Notes under the pieces: model-generated
The model's database searches: none
Told to the model about the DNA's origin: nothing
What the model saw: only the letters and a program-made list of their open reading frames with translations
Made by a program: the position numbers and the translations under genes
Shown: piece after piece, positions 33,346 to 45,739 of the stretch
Layout of the letters: each line of letters begins with the position of its first letter
Position numbering within the stretch: the stretch's first letter is position 1
Assembly: GCA_002118135.1 (NCBI GenBank)
Contig: BDIU01000273.1
Location: 180,113-244,112, forward strand
DNA: 64,000 nucleotides
Direction: 5' to 3'
Origin: Trebouxia sp. TZW2008
Taxonomy: Eukaryota; Chlorophyta; Trebouxiophyceae; Trebouxiales; Trebouxiaceae

Positions 33346-36300
33346 TTAGTATCCATATTGGGGCATTCCCCCTACAGGGTAAGCCTGTTGTGAAACAGGA
33401 CCTGACGGTGGCAGGTAAGAAGAAGGAATGGGTGCAGGAGCACCATACTGAGGAGCAGGAGCAGCAGTGAAAGGATGCTGAGGGGGCTGAGAGCTGTAGG
33501 AGGGGGGCGGCCCCCCAAACTGAGGTGGGGGTTGCGCATTACCTGCATTGCAAAGCTGATCTGCGAAAGGCACAGCGAGCAAACCTGGTGGGTCAGAGCA
33601 CCCCCAACAAAAAGCCAGATTGCAGCAAAGCAACACATTGCACTTGATTACCACAAATCAGGCATCAAGTTGTGAAGCACAGCAAGGATTGTCCATGTAT
33701 AAGTCAGACAAGCAAGCGCCACCGTTTTTGTGAGCTTGGCAGCGAAACGTACGCACAGCAACAAGGATAGGAGACGAAAGAAATATAGCAAAGCAGACAA
33801 TGATGGAAAAGGCAACAAGAATGGCACAGGGAGCAGGAATGGCAGAGGGAACACGATTATCAGGAGCAAGGATGAAAGACTGGCCAGAAAGACTTGAGAG
33901 GAAGACTTGGAAGAGAGACCAAGATGTTGAGAGAGCTAGACAGAGACAAGAAGAACACAAAGGGCTTGCTAGCAGGACGACCAGAAGAGCAGTCTAGGAA
34001 GCATGATTGAGCAGGAGGCAAATAGCATTTCACTTGTATCCAAAACACATAACACAGAAGACAAAACATCACAACCATGCTGATTAAAATCACAGGCCCT
34101 CCCCAAAATTAAACAATCACGAGTGCTGACGGCCATGACAAGGAGTCCAAGCCCTTGTGACTGCAGGTGGCAATGGTGGCATTGTAAAATGCATAATATA
34201 TGGGCAAGGGTGATTGCAGGGTGTGGTGGCAAGGCAGCCAGCGTACCTGGGCGTGCCAGCAGGGCAGCAATGGCAGGGGGGGCGGACCCTGGCCTCTCCC
34301 TGGGGGGGTTCTCCTTGAAGTGCTGAGACAGGATCTCGAGAGCCCTGGGGAACTGCTGAGATGTGCCTGTCAACCTGCAGGATCACACATTGGTGTGAGC
34401 GCTTCTGTTGCTTTTGTCTTTGAGAAGCCCTGCCGGCGAAGCAGGGCTCCTCAACATTCTGAATCCAAAACCAGCGGAAGGAGTAAGCATATCATTGCGT
34501 CAGGGACAGTCGTTGCATGATGTGCTAACAATATCATGCAAGACGAACCACTCGCACAATACATGGTGCCATGCTTTTGCTCAAGCCTGTATTTGTACAT
34601 GAGAACGAGGTGCTTCCAAAAACAAGATGCCAGCTTTGGCACATAGCCTGTTTGTACAAGGAGACAGCTTACTGTAGGACGCGGTCATTGCTGAGAGCGC
34701 ATGCTGGGAGCTCCTGAGGGCCAAGGACCTTGACATCAACTCCAGATTCGCCTCGCACCATGTTTGTCACATCCAGCCTGTACAATCAATAGCCTGAGAT
34801 CCTACAAATCGTCACAAGGGCAATATCTCAAGTCCCAAATGGGAAAAGACGCGCTGCTACGCACGACATTACCTGTCTGAACATTTTATACTGAAGAAAT
34901 GGTCCTGCTGTTAAGGACACGCACGGCACAAGAGGCTACTGATTGCATACAGTGCAGACACAGAGCAAAGAAAGACTGATGAGCTGCATGCCCTGTTTTG
35001 GTGCATTAGTAACACTGGCAACATATTTAGTCCTAAGCAGCCATGCGTCCCCAAAACAAAACACATTGTCAAATGCCCAGTGACAATGCATACCTTTGCA
35101 GCAAGTGGTTTGCCTGTGACTGATTCACCAGGAAACGCGACACAACAGGAGCAGTCGACCCAGCTGTCACTGAGTAGTCACCCTCTAGCAGTCGGCGGTG
35201 CACTTCCAACAGAGCACGCTGCAGGCAGGACAGTCAAGAGTCTTGAGGAAAGCATGTCTTGATTGCTGCATCAATGCTGCAGGTCGCTTGTCACAGATTG
35301 TGCCGTCCTTTGCAAGTTGCAACAATTTGGTGCAGTCAACCCAGCTGCCACTGAGTAGTCACCTCCTAGCCGCGCTGAAGACACAGCAGCAAAGGGTGTC
35401 AGAATAGACGCTATGGCGCAACAACGTTCTCCAGAAGGGTGTTTACAATGTGCAAGGTCTGTTGCAAGTTGCAGGCAAAGCAGCAAACGATGCTGATAAT
35501 GTTTTCAATATTCAACGAAGCTTACAAACAGGTGATTGCAGTCTGCACAGCCTTTCACAAGCTGCCACAAGCAGCTACAGCAAACATTGATGACGCTGAC
35601 GGTGCTCAGAAGCATTGCTGTCATCAACACAGCTGTAGCTGACTGTGGAAGGTTGCGCCTCACTGTGCAGAATCAGCAAATAGGCAGCTGTCCTGCACCT
35701 AGGCAAGGCAATCAGGGGTTGGATGCACAGCAACTAATGCTGAACTGACCTGGGCACAGTTCCATTGGACTTCAGGCTCAAACTGAGAGGACACGATCAC
35801 CACCCTCTCCTCACAATTGGGAACGGCATCGGCAACTTTGATGCGAGCTCCTGTCTCTGCCTTGAGTTGCTTGATTGTTTCTCCTCCTCTACCAATGATG
35901 GATCCTACTTTCTTGCTGCTAGACAGCAGCCTGAAAATAGTTTCCCTCAACTGCTGACCACCAGGTGCAGGCCGCTTGGCTTCAGGTGCTACGCCATCTT
36001 CAAGCCTGCGCTTGGCCCCTAGCGCAGCAGGACCAGCACCATCTGCTGGGTATCCCTGTAGACCTGGTCTGTGCTGTGGAGGTGCCTGCTGGAGATGCCG
36101 GCTTGGGGAAGGCTGTGCTTGATACTGCGGCGGATGCTGTGCGGGTTGGTGTGTTGGAAGAGCAGACGGACCTGACTGGTACTGAGGTCGAGGCGGATGC
36201 TGAGGGGGGCCTTGAAGCTGAGGTGGAGGAGCTGCGTTTGCAGGGTATGGCGCACGAGGGGCGTACGGCGAAGAAGGCGTCGATGCCGGACGAGGGTACT

Positions 36301-36456
36301 GTCCTGCAAGGCCACGGTAAGGTGACGGGCGTACCGTTTAAGCTTTCTCTGATCTCGTCAGCAAGACTAGCAACTACCTGGCGGTGGCTGCCCGTACATG
36401 TGTGCCTGAGGCGGTGCGTGCTGCAGCATTGGTGGTGGGCCAGCAGGAAGCTGCAT
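33346..36456 (-). CDS. KH-domain RNA-binding protein with Pro/Gln-rich flanks
   Basis: Six exons join in phase to 395 residues: 36378-36456, 35750-36303, 35094-35218, 34673-34777, 34247-34374, 33346-33542. Residues 1-130 are Pro/Gln/Tyr rich (start MQLPAGPPPML). KH1 spans about 146-225: ETIFRLLSSSKKVGSIIGRG, with GRGG as the GxxG loop, then KQLKAETGARIKV and RALLEVHRRLLEG. KH2 spans about 237-300: VSRFLVNQSQANHLLQ, ESGVDVKVLGPQELPACALS and DRVLQ; its GxxG loop is absent. The last 65 residues are Pro/Tyr rich (PPPQFGGPPPSYSSQ, ending GGMPQYGY). It resembles PCBP/hnRNP-K and plant PEPPER/HEN4-like proteins that bind C-rich or U-rich RNA in splicing or polyadenylation. The exact orthologue is uncertain. 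It is head-to-head with CGR1. Confidence 0.9.
35330..35408 (-). repeat. Exon echo of KH-protein exon 3
   Basis: On the plus strand CAACCCAGCTGCCACTGAGT, AGTCACCTCCTAGC and CGCGCTGAAG match the exon at 35094-35218 (GACCCAGCTGTCACTGAGT, AGTCACCCTCTAGC). The copy lies upstream in the gene and has a disrupted reading frame. Confidence 0.7.
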
Positions 36457-36703
36457 TGTCTGATCAAAGAAACCGCTGAAGCAAACTCGACGCGCTGTGG
36501 TCGTTTACCCGAGCAAGCGTGGAAGCCCTTGTTAACCCTAACACACCCAAGGCCGCAGTGCACTGGTTGCAGCTTACGATCGGTTTATCGCTGTGGTCAG
36601 CTTGCTCAACTCTATTGATTGCTGTCTTTGATTGGGAGCACCGGCAGCGCACCGCAATCTGATCGCTCGAAGAATCGAGTTCAGTTTTGCGTCCCTGCAG
36701 CGT
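36457..36703. promoter_or_regulatory. Divergent intergenic region, KH protein / CGR1
   Basis: 247 bp between head-to-head start codons of two RNA-metabolism genes; both promoters must lie here. No specific element assigned. Confidence 0.45.
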
Positions 36704-38001
36704 ATGGCGAGCGTACAGGTCGACGTCATGCCCCCAATACTTCCGCAAGCATCCGCAGAGCATCAGATGCCTACCGTAGATGAAGTTCCAGTGCCTCCTC
36801 AGTATAAGCAACCCGCAGTGCATGACTTTCGAGGAGCAGGCTTTGCACCTAAAGGTTACAGAGAGAAAGCGGTCAAGTCAGGCAGCAGCAAACGAAAGCT
36901 TGATGAATACCAAGAACAGGCAAGCATTTGCAGCTGCCATACCTGCAGCATGCAATAATCGATACATGTCGCATGTTGCAAGGGCTGTATGCGATTCTGC
37001 TGGTGGCATTCAGGTCACTAGAGATCAAGCTGAGATGAAAGAAGCAGATGCGCCAGCGGCAGTCTCCTTCAAAAGATTGAAGACAACCAACAGTGATGTG
37101 TCAGGGGTTGGCAAGGTGATTTGCAATAATGCTTCAACCCACAAAAAGCTACAAACACCAGCACAGTTTCTGTTTTCCAACTTGCTGCTGCCAGATGTAA
37201 TACTTCAATCGATTATCAAAATGGACAATTGTCTTTGTTTCTGATCTCTTCTGAATGTGGCTTTGTGTCAGGCGTCAGAGGCGCAGGAGTCGCCTTTTGG
37301 ACAAATGAACACCACATCTCATGTTTGTTGCATTGTTTCAGGCCTCAGGAAGGCAGTGGAAAGAGGCTGGGCAGAGAGCAGGCACCCTCAAGTCACAGAA
37401 CGTCAGCTCCAGCTGGGAGGAAAAGATGCGCATCAAAGCAGAGACCAAGATCTTTAGGGAGAACCGGGCGCAAGCAATCGCCACACGCAAGGCCAAGCTA
37501 CAGGCAAGGCCCTTCACCTTACTACCTGAACGCTTGGCATTGGCAGTACTACCTGGTTTCTTGGCACTGACAGTGGAGGACAGCCATGCCTGTGCCTGTT
37601 GGTCCTTGCAAACAGAGAATCGGTAACATCAAAAAAGGATGATGCTATTAAGCGTCCTACTGGGCATCTGAGAGTGGACACACCCCAGGTTGTGCCATGA
37701 ACATGTTGTCTTGTCCAGACTGCATGTCACTCATCAGTCCTGCGGCACATATTCCGCTTGATGAAGCAGAACCAGCTTGCATTGTGCATCTGATTTGCCT
37801 TTGACATCTGTGTTGTCAATGCAGCGAGCGCGGCAGCAAAGATCTGAGGCAAAAGCCAGAAAGAATGAAGCGCAGAGAAAGAACACCAAGGTTCAGCAAA
37901 TCAGCAATCCTGCCACCATCAAGAAGATGATGAAGGACAAGAAGCAGCGCAAGAAGCTGATGACTGCAGACCCTGCTAATGCTGCAAAGGGCCATGCATA
38001 A
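36704..38001 (+). CDS. CGR1: CGR1/CCDC86-family rRNA-processing protein
   Basis: Four exons (36704-36919, 37014-37115, 37342-37503, 37825-38001) join in phase 0 to 218 residues. The diagnostic C-terminal half reads SGRQWKEAGQRAGTLKSQNV, SSWEEKMRIKAETK, a long charged helix RENRAQAIATRKAKLQ, then RSEAKARKNEAQRKNTKVQQ, the ISNPATIKKM segment and KKQRKKL, as in yeast Cgr1 and human CCDC86. Family members are nucleolar coiled-coil proteins for 60S subunit assembly and rRNA processing. The N-terminal half is Pro-rich then charged, with SSKRKLDEY as a likely nuclear localisation signal. Introns 1 and 3 start with GC, not GT: CAG|GCAAGC at 36917-36922 and CAG|GCAAGG at 37501-37506. The reading frame gives no GT alternative that keeps the family motif. 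AATAAA occurs at about 38116. Confidence 0.88.
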
Positions 38002-38633
38002 GCTCCTTTGTTATTTTGCAGACCACATCATGTATCTTGTAGGTAGATTCTGATAGTAGCTGTTGATGCTTGCATGCAGAAACCCATTCGTTTTATACCT
38101 TTGCAATGTGCGCGCAATAAACCAGAAGCTGCATATCGCCCCATGATTTTTGAAGTTTCAGTGATTGTTGCTCATATTTATTTGCACAGAAATTTTGGAA
38201 AGTTCTTGAGCGACAGGCTTTGAAATTTGCGATACATTACGTAGTTTCAAGGGCCAGCAGCACGGGCCAGTCGTCAATACATTCATGCGTCCCCAGTATG
38301 TATACTTATGCATGCTGATCTGAAAGCATGTATATGAAATTCAGAAGCAGACCTGAGACCCTGCCTGCTTGTATCGACAGACATGAGGCAAATTTTTCAT
38401 GGAGTTTACTAATTCCTTGCATACCATGACAGTGGAGAAAAGTATGCTGAGCTGATTCATTCCAGATTTATTGACCATGTTTTGAACGATTGGGTCTGAT
38501 AAGGCTTTGGTTGCCCACTGGCAGCACTGATTATGTCAGTTTGTCACAAGACCTTCTTTGACTGACAAACGATTCGAAGCAATCGATTTTGGTGCCTCGA
38601 ACCTCATGTGACTTTTGAGTGGTCCCGCACTGA
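38002..38633. other. Intergenic region, convergent 3' ends
   Basis: Between CGR1 (+) and the P450 gene (-). AT-richer than its neighbours, with AATAAA near 38116. No gene seen. Confidence 0.55.
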
Positions 38634-41600
38634 TCATGGCTGTGTTTCACAAGACTTACTTCTGCCGGCAAGTGGAACAGCCCTCTTCCAACATTTCATA
38701 GGCATGCCATTGGTTACAGCTGGCAAAGGACTGGTCTGTATGAATGTCTCATGTACATCAAGTGTCCAGTCATACTCCCTGGCCAGAACTGAAAGGATGA
38801 CCTGCAGGACAAACACACAAGGTTGCAAAATTGCCATAGCCTCTACAAATCCTTGCAAAGCTGAGCAAACAGCTTGATCAAGTCTACAAAGGTATGCATC
38901 ACAACCTGCTGAACCTCCTGCAATATGATGTCCCACAAATTAAATTTCGTGCGTAGACAATGCATTGGCATTGCAGTGAGCAGACATTCCAATGCTGTAG
39001 TCTTGAAAACTGCCTTGAAGCCTTCTTTCTGTGCAATTGTACTAGGAGCTAAAATATTTGCAGGGCAAAATCAGAAGTCTCACAAAGTCACATGATCAGG
39101 AAAGAATGGCCTGCATGACTGGTCTGGGATGTTCTTCAAATTGGAAGGTCGTGTCAATGTGCACCTTCTGGAGCAAGTGTGCAAATATCATTTGCTTTGC
39201 ACACTTGCTCCAGAACAGGCTTGACCGTACAACACAAGCAGCCTCCTGTCGGCCTGGGGGATGGCTCTCTGACAGTCAAAGTGCAGACGCAAATGTACAA
39301 AGAGCATGCACCTTAATTTCTAGTATGGCAAAGTTGTAGCCCATACATTTTCTGGCCCCACCACCAAAGGGGATCCAGTACTTGTCCAAACCAGACTGCC
39401 CCTCCTCGGTCAGCCACCTGGAGATGTTTTGCAAAAGACTAAGTCGAAATCATGACGCTGACTCTGTGTCATGATCTTGAAGATGACATTTGAAGACATG
39501 GGCTTTGTATCCAAGCTATCGAAACATGAGCTCTGCCTGCAAGCTGCAAGACGCAAGACATGAGCCTTGCATGTGACCTATCAGACATGAACCTTGTCTT
39601 CAGGCTACAAAACATGAGCTCTGCCTGCAAGCTGCAAGGCATGTGGTCTGCATGCAATGTCCATGGCATGAGCCTTGCATCCAAGTACAGGCACAAGACC
39701 TGCATGCAAGCCACAAGCCAGAAGTCATGATTGCAAGCTGCAGGACACAAGCCCTGAATGCAAGCTGCAAGACATGAGCCTTGCATGCAGACTGACCTGT
39801 CTGGGTTGAACCTCCCGGGGGCAAACTCATTCTCTTGGTCCACCCAGCGGGGATCATCCAGCAGTACTTTCCAGATGTCTAGGTTCATACGCCAACCCTG
39901 CAATAGACATCAGCGTCGTGATGAAACTGTCAAATCTGTGCAGCAGCTGAAACTACTCGCAGGATGCTAGTGTCCATGGTAGCATCCAGTAAGTTCAATA
40001 TTGATACTGGATATCAAACTGTTGCCACAAAATGATTGCTGTCAAACACACCTTAGGTATTCTGTAGCCCCCCAACTCTATATCTACCAAAGCTTTCCTC
40101 CAGACAGATGACACAATGCCCTTCTGCCGCAATGTCTCCTTGACTATGGCTGTGGTGTAGGGCATTGCTGCTAGGGTTCTGTTCGTGATGTCAATGCCAT
40201 ACTGATCAATCACCTGTGCAGTACAAAACAGGCATGACTGTTCTGCTGCATTGTCTGTTTGACTATGGCTACGATGTAGGGCATTGCTGCTAGGCCTACG
40301 TCAGTGATGTCAGTACTATACTGATCAATCACCTGTGCAGCACTAACACAGGCTTGAATGTGGCTGTGGTGTACCTCAATGCAGTCAAGGCTCTGTCTGT
40401 GATGTCAGTGACATCTTGATTGAGTCATCTCAGCAACATCACTTGCAGTTTGGAGGTCTTCAAAACGACTAGGATCGTAGAAGTATGTCAGACAAAATGC
40501 TATTGAAATCTTGAGGGACTTTGAGAAATCCCAGCAAAAGCTGTCGACAAGGCTTCAAGACAAGGCAAAGCAATGTGCATGGTGGCGGCAGCTCAGCTCA
40601 GCCTTCTTTGTGCTTCTTGCTCACAGCAACAGGTGTCTGTTTGTGGTCTAAGTGCATTATCAAAAGTGGCTAGGGCTTGAGTTCAGTCATAAGCCATGAC
40701 TGATGCATACAAGGTGATTCCATATGAATGTGCAGGTCTTCAAGACAATAGCCAGACATGGCTTGAGAATTTACAGCTGATGTGTGTGCGGTGCTTTCAA
40801 CTGGGTTGCAAGGACGAAAGGCAAGGACAACAGCAAGACATGGCTGAAGACTCACCTGTTGTTGCTCCTGCCAAAGCTTGTGCAACACTTGTGGGTGTTG
40901 CTTCAAGTGCCTGACTGCCGATATGATGTCAAGATGATATGTGAGTTCACTTTGAAGTCTTGGGTGCTGGACATGCAGTAACTTTGACTTAGATGTGCAA
41001 GAATGAACAGCAAAACTTGGCAGATGACTCACCTCTTGTTGCTCCTGCCGAAGCTTGTGCAGCACTTGTGGGTGTTGCTTGAGGTGCCTGACTGCCAGCA
41101 TGATGGCTGAGGCGCTTGTATCATGCCCAGCAAACAACAGATTCAGGCTAGTATCCTGCAGAACAAGACAAGCATTTTCAGTCGACAAACGAACAACAGA
41201 GCTGAAGCTTGCACAACACTTGGGGGACATTGCTTGAGGTGTCTGACTGCCAGCATGATGGCCGAGACGCTTGTATCGTGCCCAGCAAATAACAGATTCA
41301 GGCTAGTATCCTGCAGAACCAGACAAGCATTTTCAATGGACAAATGAACAACAGAGCTGAAGATTGTGCAACACTTGGGGATATTGCTTGAGGTGTCTGA
41401 CTGTCAGCATGATGGCTGAGGCGCTTGTATTGTGCCCAGCAAATGACAGGCTTAGGCTGGTATCCTGATTATACAGACAAGTACGTTTTACACCCTGAAG
41501 TGTCCAAACTCAAGCTAAGACAACAGCAGTTTCTGTACATACACAAATGCCTGCATGCGACACGTAGTCTTGAGTCTAGGTTAGAGTGTGTCAGACAAAA

Positions 41601-44600
41601 CACACAGACCTTATCAACAGACAAGCAGGCAGGCAGGCAGGCAGACGGTCAGACCCAATGAGACAGACTCAGTCTCAGGCAGACAGACAGACAAACCCAG
41701 ACAGACCCAGACACAAACAGACAGACTATGCAGCAAAAGACAGATCCAGAGACAGACTGGTTACTCACCGCCAGGGTGTCAAAATCAACACCATGTGTTC
41801 TGCCGTCCATGCTGTCATCAGATGAAGATGTAGAGGAAGAGTCACTGGGTGGCAGGCTGGCTTCTAAAGCCAGCTCAATTCCAGTCCTGTGCTGAATTTC
41901 CCTATCCTGACTGCAAACAGTACCACTGTTTAGCACACAATAAGGAAGACTGACAGGAATGTGGCAAAGCTGACATGGGGCAACAAGTTCACACAAGATG
42001 ATCACATCTTAGGATGTCAGGAATGCACTGATGTGGAGTCAGAGGAGCAAGGGGGCAGGAGGGGTTTTGTGAATGGGGTGGGGTAGAAGGTGATGGGGGG
42101 CGCAATGTGCAGGTCAAGGGGATTGGGGGTTGGTGGGGAAAGAGGGTTGGAATGTGGAGCAGAGGTAAGTGCCTGAGCCAAAAGATTGAGCAAGTGTAGT
42201 CACATACAAAGACGAACAAACTTAAACATGACAAGGGCTGAGCAGGGAAATACGTAAACAGAGTTGTAAGGGCGTTTGTAGCTCTACCTGGGGCTCATCA
42301 GCTTCTCCTGCAGGTGCTCCAGGTTCTCCTTGATGGCTGCAATCAGCTCACGTCGCGCTTGACTGGCCTTATGAAACTCTGCAAGCAATCTGACCTCAAA
42401 GCTGCTACATTTCCAAGTTGCAAAATATGCTTGCTGCCCCTTGGACTACTCTGCAACCAAGCATTGACTGGCTGCTTGTCAGTCGCAACATAGCTACATC
42501 CTCAGCTAGAAACATGATTGCTTAGTGGATGGTAAGGGCCAAATAACGGAGATTGTGCTTGAGACTTTTACATCTCTAATTACGCACATGTGAGCTGCTA
42601 GGGTGGCGCCTCTGCACTTGGTTGTGGGCTCAATTCCCAGCCAAACTGTAAAGTTTCGATCAATAAGGCACAACACATGTAATGGATCACAGCTGACAAA
42701 GCAGCAGGCCTAGATGAACACTCAAGAGCGGTGTGTCTGTACTTGGTCGTGAGTTCACTGCAGAACCAGACTATGACAGCATATGGAACAGGGTACAAAA
42801 TATGCATTTTGTGTCAAGTGTCAAAGCTTGGAGGCAGCTGCCACAGGCTGAATGCACCGAATAAGAAGAGAAGGGAACAGGGCTCTTACTGAATCCAGGC
42901 AGGTCGACTGGTGATGTTGTGAAGGCGTCTGTCCATGCCAAGAAGCGTGCCTGGTTGATCGCTAGGTTCTCCTTAGTCACCCAGCTTTTCTCAAACCCCA
43001 GCACCAATTCTACAGCTGCCTGAGCAAGAAGCAACGAGCGTCACTTGGGCTACTGTGACGTTTATCAGATGATGGAATTGTACTGCTTACTACTCACAAT
43101 TATCCACTACTTACTACTACCTACTACTTACTGTGATGTGTGGCAGATGCCGATAGGGATGGTGTAACACATAGCAGCTGGCCATTACCTTATTGCATTA
43201 GCATACACATTCACCATGCAGTAATACTATGCACCAATGATCTCTTCTTCTGCTGGCCACTCCCTTGTTCAGCTTTTGATGATTGTAACATGGAGCGATG
43301 ATTGCAACACGGAGCAAAACCAATTGCTGAGGTCCTCGCATACATCACAAAGGCTCCGATGGCGTTTATGCCCATGCCGTTCCCTTGTGCTGCGTAAGGG
43401 CTGCGCAATGCTTGCATTTCACAGCAATGATGTGATGGTTGACATGAATGATCGGATGCTTGATATGATCATTGACACAATCCTCACATCAAAGGTGAAG
43501 GCCTTGATGCCTTCTGTATGCATGACCTCTCTTTTACTGCCAACTGATTGCACCACAGCCCCAAAATCACAAATTCTGATGCTGTTTTTGCGTCAAATGT
43601 GAAGGCTTTGATGGCTTTTGCACCCATGACCTCCCAGTGCTCCGTGCATGGACTGCTAAAAAAATGCACCAGTCCAATCACTGTAAGGCAAAAGCATGGC
43701 AAAAGGCATGATTCTCATATGGATTGTGAACATTATGATGGCTTTGGCACCGATGGCCTCCCCTTGATCTGCCCACACATTGCGTAACGCTTGCACCACA
43801 AAGCAATGATATGATGAATATGAATATTATGTGAATGGTGTGATGCTTGACGCAATCCTCACATGAAAGATGACGGTCTTGGTGGCTTCTGCACGAAGAT
43901 TGAGATGATCCTTACATGGAAGGTGAAGGTTTTGATGGCTTTTGCACCCATGACATCCCCTTGCTCTGCCCATTGACTGCAGTGCTCTTGTGCCAACTCC
44001 ACCAGGCGGGGTATCCCCCTTGCAAGGTGCTTGGGATTGAAAGCGGGGTTCATCAGCTTGCGCATGTTCAGGTGGTCATCAAAGGTCAGCACTGCAACCG
44101 ATTTGAAGCCCAGCAACATGTTCACGGCCAGAGGCCAATCCTCTGCAACAGTACGCACGGATCATGTAAAGTTATGTGAGTGAGCATGCTCAACGACAAA
44201 GAGCTGCAGGCAAAGTTTGACAGCTGGCGCATGTTCAAGTGGTCATCAAAGGTCAGCATTGCCACAAATTTGAAGCCCAGCAGCATGTTCACAGCCAGAG
44301 GCCAATCCTCTGCAACAGTAAATTGAAAGGAAGTCAAGTCATATGACTGTGCAGGCCAGTTCTCTGCAACAGCATGAGAAGCTGCTTGAGCTTAAGCACT
44401 TTGTGATGATGTTCCAGATCATCAAGGCAGCAAGGCGTATGAACAAGTCCACAAAAGACAGCCATAAGCAATCGCTTGTGCGGCGCTTGGCATTGCCATT
44501 GCAGCTGCTTCCGGTACAACAGCTGCTTTTGCCTGTTGATTGCTCTGTGCAGCAGCGATAAGCACTGCAAGCTAGCTCCCAAAATAGTGCGGCTCACTTC

Positions 44601-45676
44601 AGCAACTGACCGCAAGAGCAACAGCAGCAGCAGCTGTTTAGTCGATCACTGCGTGTCCAACACAAGCGCAGTGACTTGCACATAATGCAGTGCGCTTGCT
44701 GCATTCCAAATTTGCCAAAACACAAGTCAATTGTAGATAACTTGTCTGTCAGCAATGCCATGTCACATCAATTTTGTATCACATTAGAATTGGGCAAGTG
44801 CTCTGAATTTAGTGCAATCACACCTTCAGCAATTGTGTGCTCGCCATTCAGGACCTTGCGCACAGATGCCGCATCAGCCACAAACACATTGCGCTCGCCC
44901 AGAATCCAGGTGCGGTGTATGGGTCCATAGATTGCTTGCCTGTCTGTGGAGATTTTGGTCAAGCCTTGATAGATAAGGCGGAACGTGTCACCAATGTAGG
45001 GCACTACCCATGGCCCTGGAGGTAGTGGCAGTTGCCTGCAAAGTAAATCAGAATGGCAAGCAAGACTTGCAACAGCTTGGGCCAGTCTGCTGCAGCAGAA
45101 CGCCTTGCATGCAGAAGTATACATTTGCACTTGCTGACCGGTTCTGTCCGCTGGTCTGCTGCTTGATGTTGCATTATAGGCTGCTGCAAGGCTATGCATG
45201 ATGTTCATTAAGCATGTGATGTGGCGCATAGTTTGGGTTCAATGCTAAGCAGGTCACAAGTGATCGGTCTGTTGAGACGTTGCCAGGCTGCGTGCACTGC
45301 CAATTCTTAAGCGGCTGCTGCTGCTACTGCTGTGTCACAAACTTTGATGAATATGCATGTGAAAACTGTGATGAGCCAGAATGGGTCAGCACTGCAGTGC
45401 TAAAGTCTACAGCCCCTGCTTGCTGTTGCAAATGTACAGAGTAGTGTATTTTGGTCGCAGTGCAGCCGCACGTGCGGCAGGGCGCTGCAGCAGTCTTGAG
45501 TAGACGAGACCAGGGCTTGCGAAAGCAAGCGCGCACCTCGGTGACCCGGTGTTGCGTCTCGCCTGCAGCACGGCCTGCCAAGCGGACACCGCCAGGAAGG
45601 CCGCAGCGACCGAGCAGATCACGGACAGCACCGCAGAGGCAATGATCTGCAGTGCGTCGACAGTGATGAGTTGCAT
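38634..45676 (-). CDS. Cytochrome P450, CYP85-clan-like
   Basis: Eleven exons join in phase to 533 residues: 45537-45676, 44824-45035, 43916-44142, 42890-43019, 42288-42378, 41769-41910, 41033-41155, 40052-40213, 39797-39897, 39312-39417, 38634-38801. Residues 8-32 form a hydrophobic N-terminal anchor. Landmarks: the hinge QLPLPPGPWVVPYIGDTF, the C-helix region HLNMRKLMNPAFNPKHLARG, I-helix FAGHDTS (about 322-328), K-helix ETLR (about 381-384), the PERF-type APGRFNPDR, and the heme-binding loop FGGGARKCMG with the cysteine ligand. All catalytic landmarks are intact. It resembles CYP26/CYP120 and plant CYP85-clan enzymes, which oxidise isoprenoids or sterols; the substrate cannot be read. A Ser/Asp-rich insert LPPSDSSSTSSSDDSMDG (exon 6) lies before the I-helix. 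Exons 3, 7 and 8 have several echoes each. Confidence 0.93.
39480..39795. repeat. Minisatellite in P450 intron 9
   Basis: Units of about 60 bp share AAGCTGCAAGACATGAGC, CTTGCATGCAAG and ACATGAGCTCTGCCTGC, starting at the donor of exon 9. Confidence 0.75.
40214..40450 (-). repeat. Two exon echoes of P450 K-helix exon 8
   Basis: Plus-strand TTGACTATGGCTACGATGTA, GGGCATTGCTGCTAGG and TACTGATCAATCACCTGTGC copy the first half of exon 8 (40052-40213) with its acceptor. A second, weaker copy follows (GTGTACCTCAATGCAGTCAA). Confidence 0.8.
40838..41470 (-). repeat. Four copies of P450 I-helix exon 7 (one functional)
   Basis: The functional copy is 41033-41155. Copy A (40838-40925) keeps only the 3' half with donor. 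Copy C (41190-41317) keeps LLFAGHDTSVSAIML but shifts frame after HLKQ. Copy D (41350-41465) reads FAGHNTSASAIML, with Asn for the conserved Asp, and lacks a clear donor. Only the chosen copy joins both neighbours in phase. Confidence 0.88.
41600..41765. repeat. CAGG/CAGAC-rich simple repeat
   Basis: CAGGCAGGCAGG then CAGACAGACAGACAAACC-type units abut the donor of P450 exon 6. Confidence 0.85.
42590..42790. repeat. Direct repeat pair in P450 intron 4
   Basis: GCCTCTGCACTTGGTTGTGG (about 42607) and GTGTCTGTACTTGGTCGTGA (about 42732) are diverged copies of one segment. The phrase GGGCTCAATTCCCAGCC looks like a degenerate tRNA T-arm but no full tRNA folds. Confidence 0.4.
43355..43860 (-). repeat. 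Echoes of P450 exon 3, 3' part (at least three)
   Basis: Blocks near 43360-43410, 43606-43660 and 43737-43815 repeat the end of exon 3 (43916-44142), for example plus-strand GCTTTTGCACCCATGACCTC and GGCTTTGGCACCGATGGCCT against GCTTTTGCACCCATGACATC. Confidence 0.78.
44225..44335 (-). repeat. Exon echo of P450 exon 3, 5' part
   Basis: AAGTGGTCATCAAAGGTCAG and GCCAGAGGCCAATCCTCTGC match the acceptor and first 90 bp of exon 3. It codes an EDWPLAVNMLLGFK-like stretch but breaks soon after. Confidence 0.85.
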
Positions 45677-45739
45677 TCACTCCCAGAACGACACCGTCTC
45701 GGTCAAACCTACTAGTGCCGTCACGGATGCAACAAGCTG

